Shown one piece after another: positions 45,240-53,476 of a stretch of DNA of 64,000 nt. The notes under the pieces are model-generated. The model was not told the DNA's origin. It searched no databases and was given only the letters and a program-made list of their open reading frames with translations. The position numbers and the translations under genes are program-made. The stretch lies in NCBI RefSeq assembly GCF_020832325.1, contig NZ_JAFIEU010000008.1, positions 62,001 through 126,000 of the forward strand, in the 5' to 3' direction. Position 1 is the first letter of the stretch, and the number at the start of each line of letters is the position of its first letter. The stretch comes from Lunatimonas sp. (lineage in GTDB: Bacteria; Bacteroidota; Bacteroidia; Cytophagales; Cyclobacteriaceae).

Positions 45240-46289
45240 ATGTTGAAGTTAGGAGTTTTGCTCGTGATGGTTGTGGCGTTTGGAACGCAGCTTTTGGCAC
45301 AAGAGGGACAGACGTATGCGGAGAAATTGGGGTACCCGTCTGGAGTCAAAGTGGTGATATTCCACGTAGATGATGCGGGTATGTCGTATGAATCCAACAC
45401 CGGAACCATCCGATCTATTGAAGAAGGAGTGGCCACCTCGTGCAGTATCATGTTTCCCTGTCCCTGGTCGGCGAGTTTCGCGCAATATGCGATCAAGGAA
45501 CCCATGGATGCCGGGGTGCATCTGACCCTCACCTCCGAGTGGGGACACTATAGGTGGCATCCAGTAGCGGGCCGCGACGTGGTTCCTACCCTGATGGATT
45601 CAGAGGGTGCACTTTGGCGCTCGGTAGAAGAGGTGGTGAAAAACGCCTCTCCCGATGAAATAGAGCTAGAGATCCGTGCGCAGGTAGATCGGGCGCTTGC
45701 CCTGGGCTTAAAGCCTACCCACTTAGACAGTCACATGGGCACCTTGTTTTATCACGCACCGTTTTTGGAGCGTTATATCAAAGTAGGTGCCGAATACCGT
45801 ATCCCGGTTATGTTTCCAGGAGGGAACAATAAGCTGTTGGGTCTGTCGATGAATGATAACCTGATCAAGCGCCTAAAGAAAGAAGGAACGTATGTAGAGG
45901 GCATGGAATTGCCCAAGAATGACCTGATGGTGCAAGCACCAGAGATCGGTAAAAAGATATGGAGTCTTGGTTTGCCGGTGCTCGACGACCTGCACTCGGT
46001 AAGTGGTAACTGGAAGCCCGATGGGAACCCGACGGCCGAGGAGTGGGGCAAGTACAAGACTGAGCAGTTCAAGGAGGTGCTTTCGCAAATGGAGCCTGGT
46101 TTGGCGATGATTATCGTGCATAGCAACGGAGACAACGAAGTGTTTGACCGTATCAGTGGGTCCGGAGGGTCCCGATATGCCGATATGCTGGCAATGATTG
46201 ATCCCGAATTGAAAGCCTATGTGGAGGCAGAGGGGATTCTGCTTACTACTTGGCAGGAAGTTATGGAGCGTCGCAAGCGCGTCCAATAG
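45240..46289 (+). CDS. Secreted ChbG/YdjC-type carbohydrate deacetylase
   Basis: The 349-residue protein has a signal peptide (LLVMVVAFGTQLLAQ) and the YdjC/ChbG TIM-barrel motifs: FHVDDAGMSYESN (metal-binding Asp pair), DAGVHLTLTSEWGHYRW (metal His) and LKPTHLDSHMGTL (metal His). ChbG removes an N-acetyl group from chitin-type disaccharides in E. coli cytoplasm; secreted members act outside the cytoplasm on other acylated sugars. Secretion makes a role on a periplasmic or surface substrate likely. It is flanked by the two Asp-box genes in a tight run. Its substrate is unknown. Confidence 0.9.
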   Translation: MLKLGVLLVMVVAFGTQLLAQEGQTYAEKLGYPSGVKVVIFHVDDAGMSYESNTGTIRSIEEGVATSCSIMFPCPWSASFAQYAIKEPMDAGVHLTLTSEWGHYRWHPVAGRDVVPTLMDSEGALWRSVEEVVKNASPDEIELEIRAQVDRALALGLKPTHLDSHMGTLFYHAPFLERYIKVGAEYRIPVMFPGGNNKLLGLSMNDNLIKRLKKEGTYVEGMELPKNDLMVQAPEIGKKIWSLGLPVLDDLHSVSGNWKPDGNPTAEEWGKYKTEQFKEVLSQMEPGLAMIIVHSNGDNEVFDRISGSGGSRYADMLAMIDPELKAYVEAEGILLTTWQEVMERRKRVQ

Positions 46290-46328
46290 TTTTTCTCAGA
46301 TCCAATAGATTATCAACCCCAACATACG

Positions 46329-47531
46329 ATGGTTCGGATTGCAATGATAGGAGTACTTGCTTTGGCGAGTATGCTGCCGGTATACGGGCAGATAGTACCC
46401 AAAGAAGTGGCGGTAGAGGAGGAACAGTTGATTTTTCCTATACAGCAGGAACATGCCCACGGCAGCACCTTGGTGGAGTTGCCAAATGGCGACCTGTTGG
46501 CAGCATGGTTTCAGGGGTCTGGGGAACGTAAATCTGATGATGTCCGGATCATGGGTGCCCGCCTCCGGAAGAGGGATAAGCAGTGGGGGCCTCCCTTTTT
46601 GATGGCCGACACACCCCACCTGCCGGATTGTAACCCTGTGCTGTTTCTGAATCCCGATGGAAAGTTATTCTTGGTGTGGATTGCGGTGCAGGCCAACCGC
46701 TGGGAACATTCCATTTTACGGGTAAGAACCTCTTCAAACTACAGCAATGCCGGTGCACCTATCTGGGATTGGCAGGACAATATCTTGCTAAAACCGGGGA
46801 CCGAGTTTGCCGAAGAGGTGGAAGCACGGTTTAAAGAAATGCCCGATACGGGGGCCGGCTGGGCAGAATACGCGCCTTCGTACGACGACATGATCATCGA
46901 AGCGTCTAAGGACAGTAAAAAGAGCAGCATTGGGTGGATGACCCGTATCAAGCCCTTGTTTTTGCCTTCCGGGAGGATCTTGCTTCCGCTGTATTCGGAT
47001 GGATATAATTTTTCGCTCGCGGCGATTTCAGACGATGGAGGAGAGACATGGACACCGAGTCTACCCATCGTGGGACGGGGTCCCATACAGCCGGCATTTG
47101 CCCGAAAGTCGGACGGCACCATCGTGGCGTATATGAGGGACAGCGGAGATGCCCCGGCCCGCGTTCACAAGAGCCTTTCCAAAGACAACGGATACTCCTG
47201 GACGGTGTCTGAAAAGACCGATATTCCCAATACAGCCAGCGTAGAACTCCATGCGTTGAGCTCCGGTCATTGGGCTTTTTTGGGCAATGACGTGGACGAT
47301 GGCAGGTACCGCGTGGCGCTTTACCTATCAGACGACGAGGGCGAATCCTGGAAGTGGAAGGTATATTTGGAGGACGGCGAAAAAGGTCAAGGAGGTCACT
47401 CCTATCCCAGCCTAGTAGAGGATGGAAAAGGGAACCTCCATATCAGCTACTCCTTCCACGAGGCCGGCGACCGCAAGTCAATCAAATACCTGCGGGTGAA
47501 TACCAAGAAGATAGTTAGGTACAAGGATTAG
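46329..47531 (+). CDS. Sialidase-fold (Asp-box) secreted protein 2
   Basis: The 400-residue protein has a signal peptide (ALASMLPVYGQ) and three Asp boxes (SDDGGETW, SKDNGYSW, SDDEGESW). The start EHAHGSTLVELPNGDLLAAWFQG and the end GGHSYPSLVEDGKGNLHISYSF are typical of the BNR_2 sialidase-like group. A segment TRIKPLFLPSGRILLPLYSDGYNF could hold active-site residues. It is only distantly similar to the Asp-box protein at 44114, so the two probably act on different linkages. It starts 39 nt after the ChbG-like gene and is the last of the tight run. A gap with a hairpin follows. Confidence 0.85.
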   Translation: MVRIAMIGVLALASMLPVYGQIVPKEVAVEEEQLIFPIQQEHAHGSTLVELPNGDLLAAWFQGSGERKSDDVRIMGARLRKRDKQWGPPFLMADTPHLPDCNPVLFLNPDGKLFLVWIAVQANRWEHSILRVRTSSNYSNAGAPIWDWQDNILLKPGTEFAEEVEARFKEMPDTGAGWAEYAPSYDDMIIEASKDSKKSSIGWMTRIKPLFLPSGRILLPLYSDGYNFSLAAISDDGGETWTPSLPIVGRGPIQPAFARKSDGTIVAYMRDSGDAPARVHKSLSKDNGYSWTVSEKTDIPNTASVELHALSSGHWAFLGNDVDDGRYRVALYLSDDEGESWKWKVYLEDGEKGQGGHSYPSLVEDGKGNLHISYSFHEAGDRKSIKYLRVNTKKIVRYKD

Positions 47532-47903
47532 TTCTGGAAAAAAAATGGAGATTTTTTTTCGCTCCGATAGTACGAAAAACCACCCGATCGGTATTATAGG
47601 CGAGTGTGGTTGTTGATCCTGTTTAGGCAGGTAATCTGGTTCACTCATGTAGTTAGGTTAGGTAAGTTTTGTCCGCTTTTGGCTTTGCCTGGGCGGACAA
47701 ATTTCTTTTACCCCAGCAAATTTCTCGTTTCCTATTACCAAACCGTTTCGCTTTCAAGGTCCGTTCGAACCAGTCAGGGAAAGAAAGTGCCCCATTGCAT
47801 TCCCCATATCCTGCATTGCATTGTGAAGGGGCATGGCAAAGCAGCCTATCCCCATCGAAGGCGGAATCAAACAATGTCCATTGAAGAACAAATAATCATA
47901 TAC
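47532..47903 (+). other. Intergenic region with a hairpin before paralogue 2
   Basis: This 372-nt gap contains TTTGTCCGC (47668-47676) and GCGGACAAA (47693-47701), a 9-bp perfect stem with an inner GGC/GCC pair, followed by TTTCTTTTA: a weak terminator or attenuator. The propeller-barrel frame is open upstream to 47604, but the residues there do not look like a signal peptide, so I leave it non-coding. Confidence 0.5.
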
Positions 47904-50147
47904 ATGAAGAAAATAGTTTTGGGTTGTTTTATTTCCCTGGCCCTGATGTCGTTAGGGTCCTGCGGAAAAGTATCAGAGGATGGGGTCAGACCGGAACCGG
48001 GGCGTTCGGTGCATGTAGATTCCCCCTTTCTACAGGAGATCAGTGTCAAGTATTATTTTGACGAGGCAGGTGCTATCTTGAAGAAGGTACACATGGATCG
48101 AAACGGTACGGTGCAGGTGCTATCGGATCAGGGCCTTCTCCGGCCCCACGACGGGCAGTTTTTGTATCCAGGTTCGCTGATTGACGACCGTACTTACCTT
48201 CCCATGAAAGACAAGAATCTTAAGGATCTGACCATTTACCAAAACCAGTTTGTCTATTTGGATGATCGGTCAGTTCTCAGCAACGCATGGGCCGGGTCAT
48301 TGTTTGTGAAGCATGCTCTTTCCAAAGCTACGTTGTTTCAGCCGGGAAAGGATTTTTCATTCCTAGTAGCCGCTGAGGGAGCTCTGGGGTACTTTGCGGA
48401 TTCTACCCAGGTGTGGAGCGGAAGCCTGAGCGCAGGAGCGGCATTGGCAATGGAGTATGACGCCCAAAAGGAACTGTTTTATCTTCTAACTCCTACCAAG
48501 GTGCTGACGTTTGCCGCCGGTTCCAACGTCCTCAGCGAGGTGTTTTCAGGTTCCGGCTTTACCAGTTTTGCACTGACCAACGGAGGACAGCAATTGGTTA
48601 TTGGCACCAATGATGGTTATCTTCAAGTGGATACCGGTTCTTGGAAGCAGCTGGGAGAGCGTAACAACCGTCTGCCCTGGCCGGAGTTGACGGCTGTCGC
48701 AGAAATTCATGGCCAGCTCTGGTTTGGATCTACCCGAGGGGCTTTTATGCAAAAGGAAGATGGCCGGTTTAACTACTATTATGGCGAACGTTGGCTACCG
48801 GGAGATCGGGTTGCCCATTTGGCGCCGGGTCAAGGAAAAGACGTGTTGATTCTTACCGACAAGGGCCTGGCTAAGCTAGAGTTTTTTGAGCATACCCTTC
48901 ACCAAAAAGCCGAGTATTTTGACCGACAAATGCGTGAGAGACATATTCGGTACGGATTCAATGCCACCCTGGTGGGCATGGAAAAAGGAAACATCAATTC
49001 TGGCCGTTTGGGAGATTCTGACAACGACGGCCTGTGGACGTCCATGTACCTCGGTGGTGAGGCGTTTCGATATGCGGTGACTGGCGAGGAGGAAGCACTT
49101 CAGAACATTCGGGAATCCCTGGATGCCATGGAGCGGTTGTATACCATCAATCCCATAGAGGGGTTTCCTTCGCGTTCGTTTGCCAGAAGGGGTTACATCA
49201 ACCAATTGTCGGATCCTGAACGTTGGCAACCGGCTAGTCATCCCGAGTGGGACTGGAAGGCCACTACCAGCAGTGATGAGGCCATTGGGCACGCCTTTGT
49301 GTTTGGTGTGATTGCCGAGCTGGTGGAGGATCAGGAAGTGAAAGATCAGGCCGTTCGTTTAATCGATGCACTCATGCAACATATTGTCGAGAATGATTGG
49401 TACCTGATCGATTACGACGGGAAGCCCACGCTTTGGGGCAAATGGCATCCGGATTATGTCAATAATTTCCCCCGCATGGTAGGAGACCGGAAGCTTAATT
49501 CATCCAACATCATTTCCATGCTGCAAACAGCCTATCACTTTACCCAAAAGGAAATCTACAAGACCAAGGCTTTTGAGCTGATGAACGATCACGGGTACTT
49601 GGAAAATATGATGGTGCCGATGGAGCTAATCGGTAAGGCGGAAGAAGGAACGGACGAATGGGCAGAGATGCTGTCTGAGTCTTGGAATCACTCAGACGAT
49701 GAGATGTATTTCCTAGGGTATTGGGGCCTTTACCGCTATGCCTTTAACGATACGCTGAAAGCCAAATACAAAGAATCGATCATTGACCACTGGGAGTCCG
49801 AACGGCCGGAAAAGGAGGGCCTGTGGAATATTTTCACCGCGCTGGTTGCACCGGATAATTTTGACCTGGAGGAGGCGGTGTGGTACCTGCAGGAGTACCC
49901 TTTGGACCTGATCAACTGGAGTGTGCAGAACAGCCACCGAAAGGACGTTACCCCGATCGCTGAGAATTTCCGTAGGCAAACACTCACCGAAGTATTGCCG
50001 CCCGATGAGCTTCCCATACGCCGCCACAACGCCAACCGTTTTGGGTTAGATGCGGGAGGAATGGGCCGATCGGAGAACAGTCCCGGGGATATTTGGCTAC
50101 TTCCTTATTGGATGGGCAGGTATTTGGGTGTAATTTCTGCGCCGTAA
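47904..50147 (+). CDS. Propeller plus helical-barrel lipoprotein, paralogue 2
   Basis: From ATG 47904 the protein has 747 residues and a lipoprotein signal (LMSLGSC, Cys20), so this copy is lipid-anchored whereas paralogue 1 is released. Both have a propeller-like N-domain (about 40-330 here) and a helical C-domain with matching motifs: RERHIRYGFN, DNDGLWTSMYLG, EGFPSRSFARRGY, ATTSSDEAIGHAF, DGKPTLWGKWHPDY, WNHSDDEMYFLGYW, NSHRKDVT, and the shared ending LLPYWMGRYLGV. Motif conservation is stronger in the C-domain, as expected if that part is catalytic. I do not recognise a family. The HpaI-type aldolase starts 20 nt downstream. Confidence 0.85.
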   Translation: MKKIVLGCFISLALMSLGSCGKVSEDGVRPEPGRSVHVDSPFLQEISVKYYFDEAGAILKKVHMDRNGTVQVLSDQGLLRPHDGQFLYPGSLIDDRTYLPMKDKNLKDLTIYQNQFVYLDDRSVLSNAWAGSLFVKHALSKATLFQPGKDFSFLVAAEGALGYFADSTQVWSGSLSAGAALAMEYDAQKELFYLLTPTKVLTFAAGSNVLSEVFSGSGFTSFALTNGGQQLVIGTNDGYLQVDTGSWKQLGERNNRLPWPELTAVAEIHGQLWFGSTRGAFMQKEDGRFNYYYGERWLPGDRVAHLAPGQGKDVLILTDKGLAKLEFFEHTLHQKAEYFDRQMRERHIRYGFNATLVGMEKGNINSGRLGDSDNDGLWTSMYLGGEAFRYAVTGEEEALQNIRESLDAMERLYTINPIEGFPSRSFARRGYINQLSDPERWQPASHPEWDWKATTSSDEAIGHAFVFGVIAELVEDQEVKDQAVRLIDALMQHIVENDWYLIDYDGKPTLWGKWHPDYVNNFPRMVGDRKLNSSNIISMLQTAYHFTQKEIYKTKAFELMNDHGYLENMMVPMELIGKAEEGTDEWAEMLSESWNHSDDEMYFLGYWGLYRYAFNDTLKAKYKESIIDHWESERPEKEGLWNIFTALVAPDNFDLEEAVWYLQEYPLDLINWSVQNSHRKDVTPIAENFRRQTLTEVLPPDELPIRRHNANRFGLDAGGMGRSENSPGDIWLLPYWMGRYLGVISAP

Positions 50148-50166
50148 GGACGTTCCAAAAAAAGGC

Positions 50167-50970
50167 ATGAGGTTTACCGACAAACTGAGTACAGGACAAC
50201 GGGTATATGGTACCTGCGTAACCGCCTTCAACCCACTATGGCCAAAGGTCTGGGAAGGGGTAGGTTTGGACTTCGTTTTTATCGATACCGAGCATATCGC
50301 TCTGGATCGTAGTCAGGTTTCGCAGCTGTGTCAGGTGTTGCGGGCTTCGGGGGTTTTTCCCATTGTCCGCATTCCCCAACCCGACCCCTTTCTGGCTTGT
50401 CAGATGATAGATGCCGGGGCGGGTGGGATCGTAGCGCCTTATCTGGAGTCCGTGGACGAGATCAGGGACTTGGTAGGTGCCACCAAATACCGGCCGTTGA
50501 AAGGGGCGCGCTTGGCCCGTATCCTGCGGGGCGAGGAGTCAGTGGCCCCCTCGCTACTCGACTACCTGAACCAGTACAACCGGAATCAATTCTGCATTGC
50601 CAATATTGAGAGTGTGCCTGCCCTGGAGCGGCTGGAGGAATTGCTATCTGTTGAGGGCCTGGATGCGGTGTTTATTGGCCCCCATGACCTGTCGGTGAGC
50701 ATGGATTTGCCGGAACAGTACGATCATCCGCTATTTGTGAAAGCCGTAGATGCGATCGTTCAGGCCTGCAAGCACAGGGGGCTGCACGTGGGGGTGCATT
50801 TTTCCGAATCTCCCGAACGCCAAATTCAATGGGTAAAGCGAGGGGTTGATTTAATCATTCACAGTTCCGATTTTGCACTGTTTTATCAGCGGCTGCAAGC
50901 GGACGTACAGTATTTGAAACAGCATTCCGGGGACACCGCTACCGATGGGTCGGGGCCTAGTGCTATTTAG
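50167..50970 (+). CDS. HpcH/HpaI-family aldolase
   Basis: This 267-residue cytosolic class II aldolase has the TIM-barrel motifs GLDFVFIDTEHIALD (catalytic His), PIVRIPQPDP (Arg), GAGGIVAPYLES, CIANIESVPALERLEE (metal Glu) and DAVFIGPHDLSVSMDLP (metal Asp). The family includes 2-keto-3-deoxy-L-rhamnonate, 2-dehydro-3-deoxygalactarate and 4-hydroxy-2-oxoheptanedioate aldolases; products are pyruvate and an aldehyde. In this locus a 2-keto-3-deoxy acid from a uronic, ulosonic or deoxy sugar is a reasonable substrate. It starts 20 nt after paralogue 2 and ends 15 nt before murQ. Confidence 0.9.
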   Translation: MRFTDKLSTGQRVYGTCVTAFNPLWPKVWEGVGLDFVFIDTEHIALDRSQVSQLCQVLRASGVFPIVRIPQPDPFLACQMIDAGAGGIVAPYLESVDEIRDLVGATKYRPLKGARLARILRGEESVAPSLLDYLNQYNRNQFCIANIESVPALERLEELLSVEGLDAVFIGPHDLSVSMDLPEQYDHPLFVKAVDAIVQACKHRGLHVGVHFSESPERQIQWVKRGVDLIIHSSDFALFYQRLQADVQYLKQHSGDTATDGSGPSAI

Positions 50971-50984
50971 CCATAAAACGAACT

Positions 50985-51794
50985 ATGACAAAGATTACCG
51001 AACAGGATTCATTGTACAGACATCTGGAGAAGATGTCTGTAGCCGAGCTAACCGCTCGAATCAATCAGGAAGATAAAAAGGTGGCTTTGGCCATCGAGCA
51101 GGCTTTGCCTCAGATCAATGCCGTGATCCAAAAAATTGTGGAGCAACTTCAGGCTGGTGGCCGCTTGTTTTACCTTGGTGCAGGCAGTGGTGGTCGTCTT
51201 TCCGTGCTCGATGCCATCGAGCTACCTACCACCTATGGAGTACCCAAGGGGATGGTGAACGTGATTCTGGCCGGTGGCGTGGAGTACTTAATTGAAGCCA
51301 GGGAAGAGGAGGAGGACGACCGGGAAGCAGGTTGGAATGCGCTACAAGCACAGCAGGTCTCGACCAAGGACTTTGTGCTCGGTATTTCTGCCAGTGGGAC
51401 GACGCCTTTTGTATTGGAGTCGCTAAAGGCGTGCCAGGCAAATGGTATCCCTACGGGCTGTCTGGTAAGTAATCCGCAATCTCCTATTGCGGCGCATGCG
51501 GATTTGCCCATCGAGGTGATTACGGGTCCGGAGTTTATCACCGGCAGCACGCGGATGAAATGTGGCACAGCGCAAAAGATGATCTTTGACATGATCAGTA
51601 CCACCACCATGGTGCAGTTGGGCCGGGTGGAGGATAATAAGATGGTGAATGTGTTACTAATCAACGACAAGATTACCGACCGCGCGGTTCGGATGCTCAT
51701 GGAGCGTTCCGGAATAACCGACTATGCCGAAGCCAAAGAGCGACTTCTGTCAGCCGGTTCGGTTAAGAAGGCCTTGGATGCGCTGGATAGGTAG
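50985..51794 (+). CDS. murQ: N-acetylmuramic acid 6-phosphate etherase
   Basis: This 269-residue SIS-domain enzyme cleaves the lactyl ether of MurNAc-6-phosphate to give GlcNAc-6-phosphate and D-lactate. Visible family parts are GRLFYLGAGSGGRLSVLDAIELPTTY (with the conserved Glu), GISASGTTPFV, GPEFITGSTRMKCGTAQKM and NVLLINDKITDRAVRM. E. coli MurQ is about 298 residues, so this copy is slightly short. It needs MurNAc-6-P from a kinase or PTS; the ROK kinase at 37.9 kb could serve. It is the last gene before an intrinsic terminator, so the aldolase and MurQ close the operon. Confidence 0.93.
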   Translation: MTKITEQDSLYRHLEKMSVAELTARINQEDKKVALAIEQALPQINAVIQKIVEQLQAGGRLFYLGAGSGGRLSVLDAIELPTTYGVPKGMVNVILAGGVEYLIEAREEEEDDREAGWNALQAQQVSTKDFVLGISASGTTPFVLESLKACQANGIPTGCLVSNPQSPIAAHADLPIEVITGPEFITGSTRMKCGTAQKMIFDMISTTTMVQLGRVEDNKMVNVLLINDKITDRAVRMLMERSGITDYAEAKERLLSAGSVKKALDALDR

Positions 51795-51822
51795 GTTCTT
51801 TGATAGCAGTTTTGATTTCGTT

Positions 51823-51859
51823 AATCGCCTTGGGATTGGTATTCCAGGGCGATTTTTTT
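51823..51859 (+). terminator. Intrinsic terminator after murQ
   Basis: AATCGCCTTGG pairs with CCAGGGCGATT (one G-U pair) around a 10-nt loop, followed by seven T. It ends the PUL-like region. Confidence 0.9.
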
Positions 51860-51978
51860 ACTGCTTTTTGTCGTTATGGCGATATTGAAAACGATCGGTT
51901 TTGAGCAAGGATAGTTGAACCCACATCACTTGATATTCAGTATTTATTTGTACTTTGTAGTTTGAACCCGAGAAAAAT

Positions 51979-52272
51979 ATGATACTTCAAGCAAAAAAAA
52001 TACCAGGCTTCGACGAATTGCTTGCGACTTTGATTGTACAATTTTCAGATTATGCGGTATATACCTGTTACTCTATACCTCAGAAAAGTATCATTGTACG
52101 AAAATCTGCCACAGTTGGAGCTCAAATAACTATTCGAGATAGCGAGATTCTAGTTGATGCCTGTTGCCCTAACGTTTTTATTTCAGCCTTAGTTGGTTTG
52201 ACAAGTACAATTTTCCCACCCTATCATACCTTCGAAAGTAAGATTACAGATTTCTTAAGAAAGAATTATTGA
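51979..52272 (+). CDS. Small protein of unknown function
   Basis: This 97-residue ORF begins ILQAKKIPGFDELLATLIVQ and has a middle strand-rich part (KSIIVRKSATVGAQITIRDSEILVDACCP) and a short hydrophobic stretch (NVFISALVGLTSTIF). I recognise no family. The codon use is more AT-rich than in neighbouring genes. It lies between the murQ terminator and the convergent K+ channel. Upstream, three TTTG copies at about 7-nt spacing (51947-51963) include TACTTTG, near the -7 consensus. It may be a real small gene, possibly recently acquired, but could be a spurious frame. Confidence 0.4.
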   Translation: MILQAKKIPGFDELLATLIVQFSDYAVYTCYSIPQKSIIVRKSATVGAQITIRDSEILVDACCPNVFISALVGLTSTIFPPYHTFESKITDFLRKNY

Positions 52273-52492
52273 TGCGCTTTACACGCTGTCCATCAAAACT
52301 GGTTTTTTGCTCATTCAGAGAAGGGTTTGTATGTGTAATTTTGTGTAGATCAGAATACAGTTTTGGAAAAACATAATTCAAGTTTTTTCGTTAGGCAACG
52401 GCTGATGTAAGTGTCACAGTTTGTTATACCTGTAAAACTTCTACTACCCACCGCTGGTGACTGGGGAGCTATTCAGGGTAATAAGTTGTCAT

Positions 52493-53170
52493 TTATTTCT
52501 TTTGCTCTGCAGCGATGGATACCAGTTTTGAAATGACTACCGCGGGATATAAAATACCTAAAACCGACAGGAAGGAGGCTAGCATTTTGGCGGCGATACC
52601 GCCTGCATACATGTCCCCAAAGCCCACGGTGCTGATGCACACAAGACTGAAATAAATGTAGGTCCCGTAGTCCCCGTCTTTGCCCATCAATGCAATATCC
52701 CCTTCGATTGCGTGGCCGGTTGTCAGGTGAATAAGTTCAAATCCGAAAGCTCCCGCTAATGCCAGCAGCAAGTAAACGTTGACAGCACCGATGACTCGAT
52801 AGGTGTTGATCTCCTGATCGCGGAACAGCAAACTGATGTTGATGATCGCCAAGAGAATTAGATTCAATATGATCACCAGTCGCTCCATAAGATAAAACTC
52901 GTAGGGGTTGTCAGAAAACCGAATCAATCGCAACCCTAGGTGCAAGGCGAGTAAAGAAATACTTGCAACCAGATAGCTCTTTCTGTGGGACGAAAAAACG
53001 CCGACAAAAAAGAGGAGGATGAACATGAAATTCAAGAAAATTGCCGTGTCCTCTTTCCTGTCTATTAGTACCGGTAGTATAAAAACCGTGAATACCAGCA
53101 TGCCCAGTAATGTCACAAAGGAGGCATCGGATACCCAGTATTTTTTTGTTTGGACGAAGTAATTTTTCAT
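52493..53170 (-). CDS. K+ channel-family membrane protein
   Basis: The 225-residue protein has about four or five helices in the N-terminal half (SFVTLLGMLVFTVFILPVLI, FLNFMFILLFFVGVFSS, LVIILNLILLAIINISLLF, VNVYLLLALAGAFGFELIHL) followed by the re-entrant pore loop with the selectivity filter TVGFGD near residue 180 and a last helix. The filter sequence is that of K+-selective channels, and the final helix GILYPAVVISKLVSIA is the inner pore helix. No RCK domain is present. It is transcribed alone, convergent to the small ORF and divergent from mnmH. Its gating signal is unknown. Confidence 0.92.
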   Translation of the reverse strand: MKNYFVQTKKYWVSDASFVTLLGMLVFTVFILPVLIDRKEDTAIFLNFMFILLFFVGVFSSHRKSYLVASISLLALHLGLRLIRFSDNPYEFYLMERLVIILNLILLAIINISLLFRDQEINTYRVIGAVNVYLLLALAGAFGFELIHLTTGHAIEGDIALMGKDGDYGTYIYFSLVCISTVGFGDMYAGGIAAKMLASFLSVLGILYPAVVISKLVSIAAEQKK

Positions 53171-53476
53171 AAGCCGAGTGTCGGTTTCTAGAAAATAAAT
53201 ATAGGCTAACTAGAAGTAGGATTTCATTGAGAAACAGAATAAGTTATCATTTTATCGACTAGGAATAGGTCTATGTGAGAGTTTGTATGGGTATGATATC
53301 GGTTTATTGGCCAAGAATCTGTTCAGAATTTAGTTGGCCTTTTATCCACGTGGGTTTCCTAGTAAACTTTATGTTTGCGCAGCAGTTTTACCCATAGTGT
53401 TTCAGGCCGATATAGTCTCCACTGTTTTTTTAGCTATCCTAGATTCCTTCATTCATAATTATGATTAACTTCGGCC
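53171..53476. promoter_or_regulatory. Divergent gap between K+ channel and mnmH
   Basis: The 306-nt AT-rich gap contains TATGTTTG at 53370-53377, matching the -7 consensus, 99 nt before the mnmH start. I see no gene, hairpin or clear -33 box in it, and no good -7 on the minus strand. Confidence 0.4.

Noticed and set aside
47604-47903. Extension of paralogue 2 to an upstream start.
   Set aside because: The added ~100 residues lack any signal or domain character, and a perfect lipoprotein signal starts at 47904.
52385-52410. A string near 52.39 kb (CGTTAGGCAACGGCTG) that recalls an integron attC end.
   Set aside because: No partner core site or integrase is present; the match is too short to mean anything.
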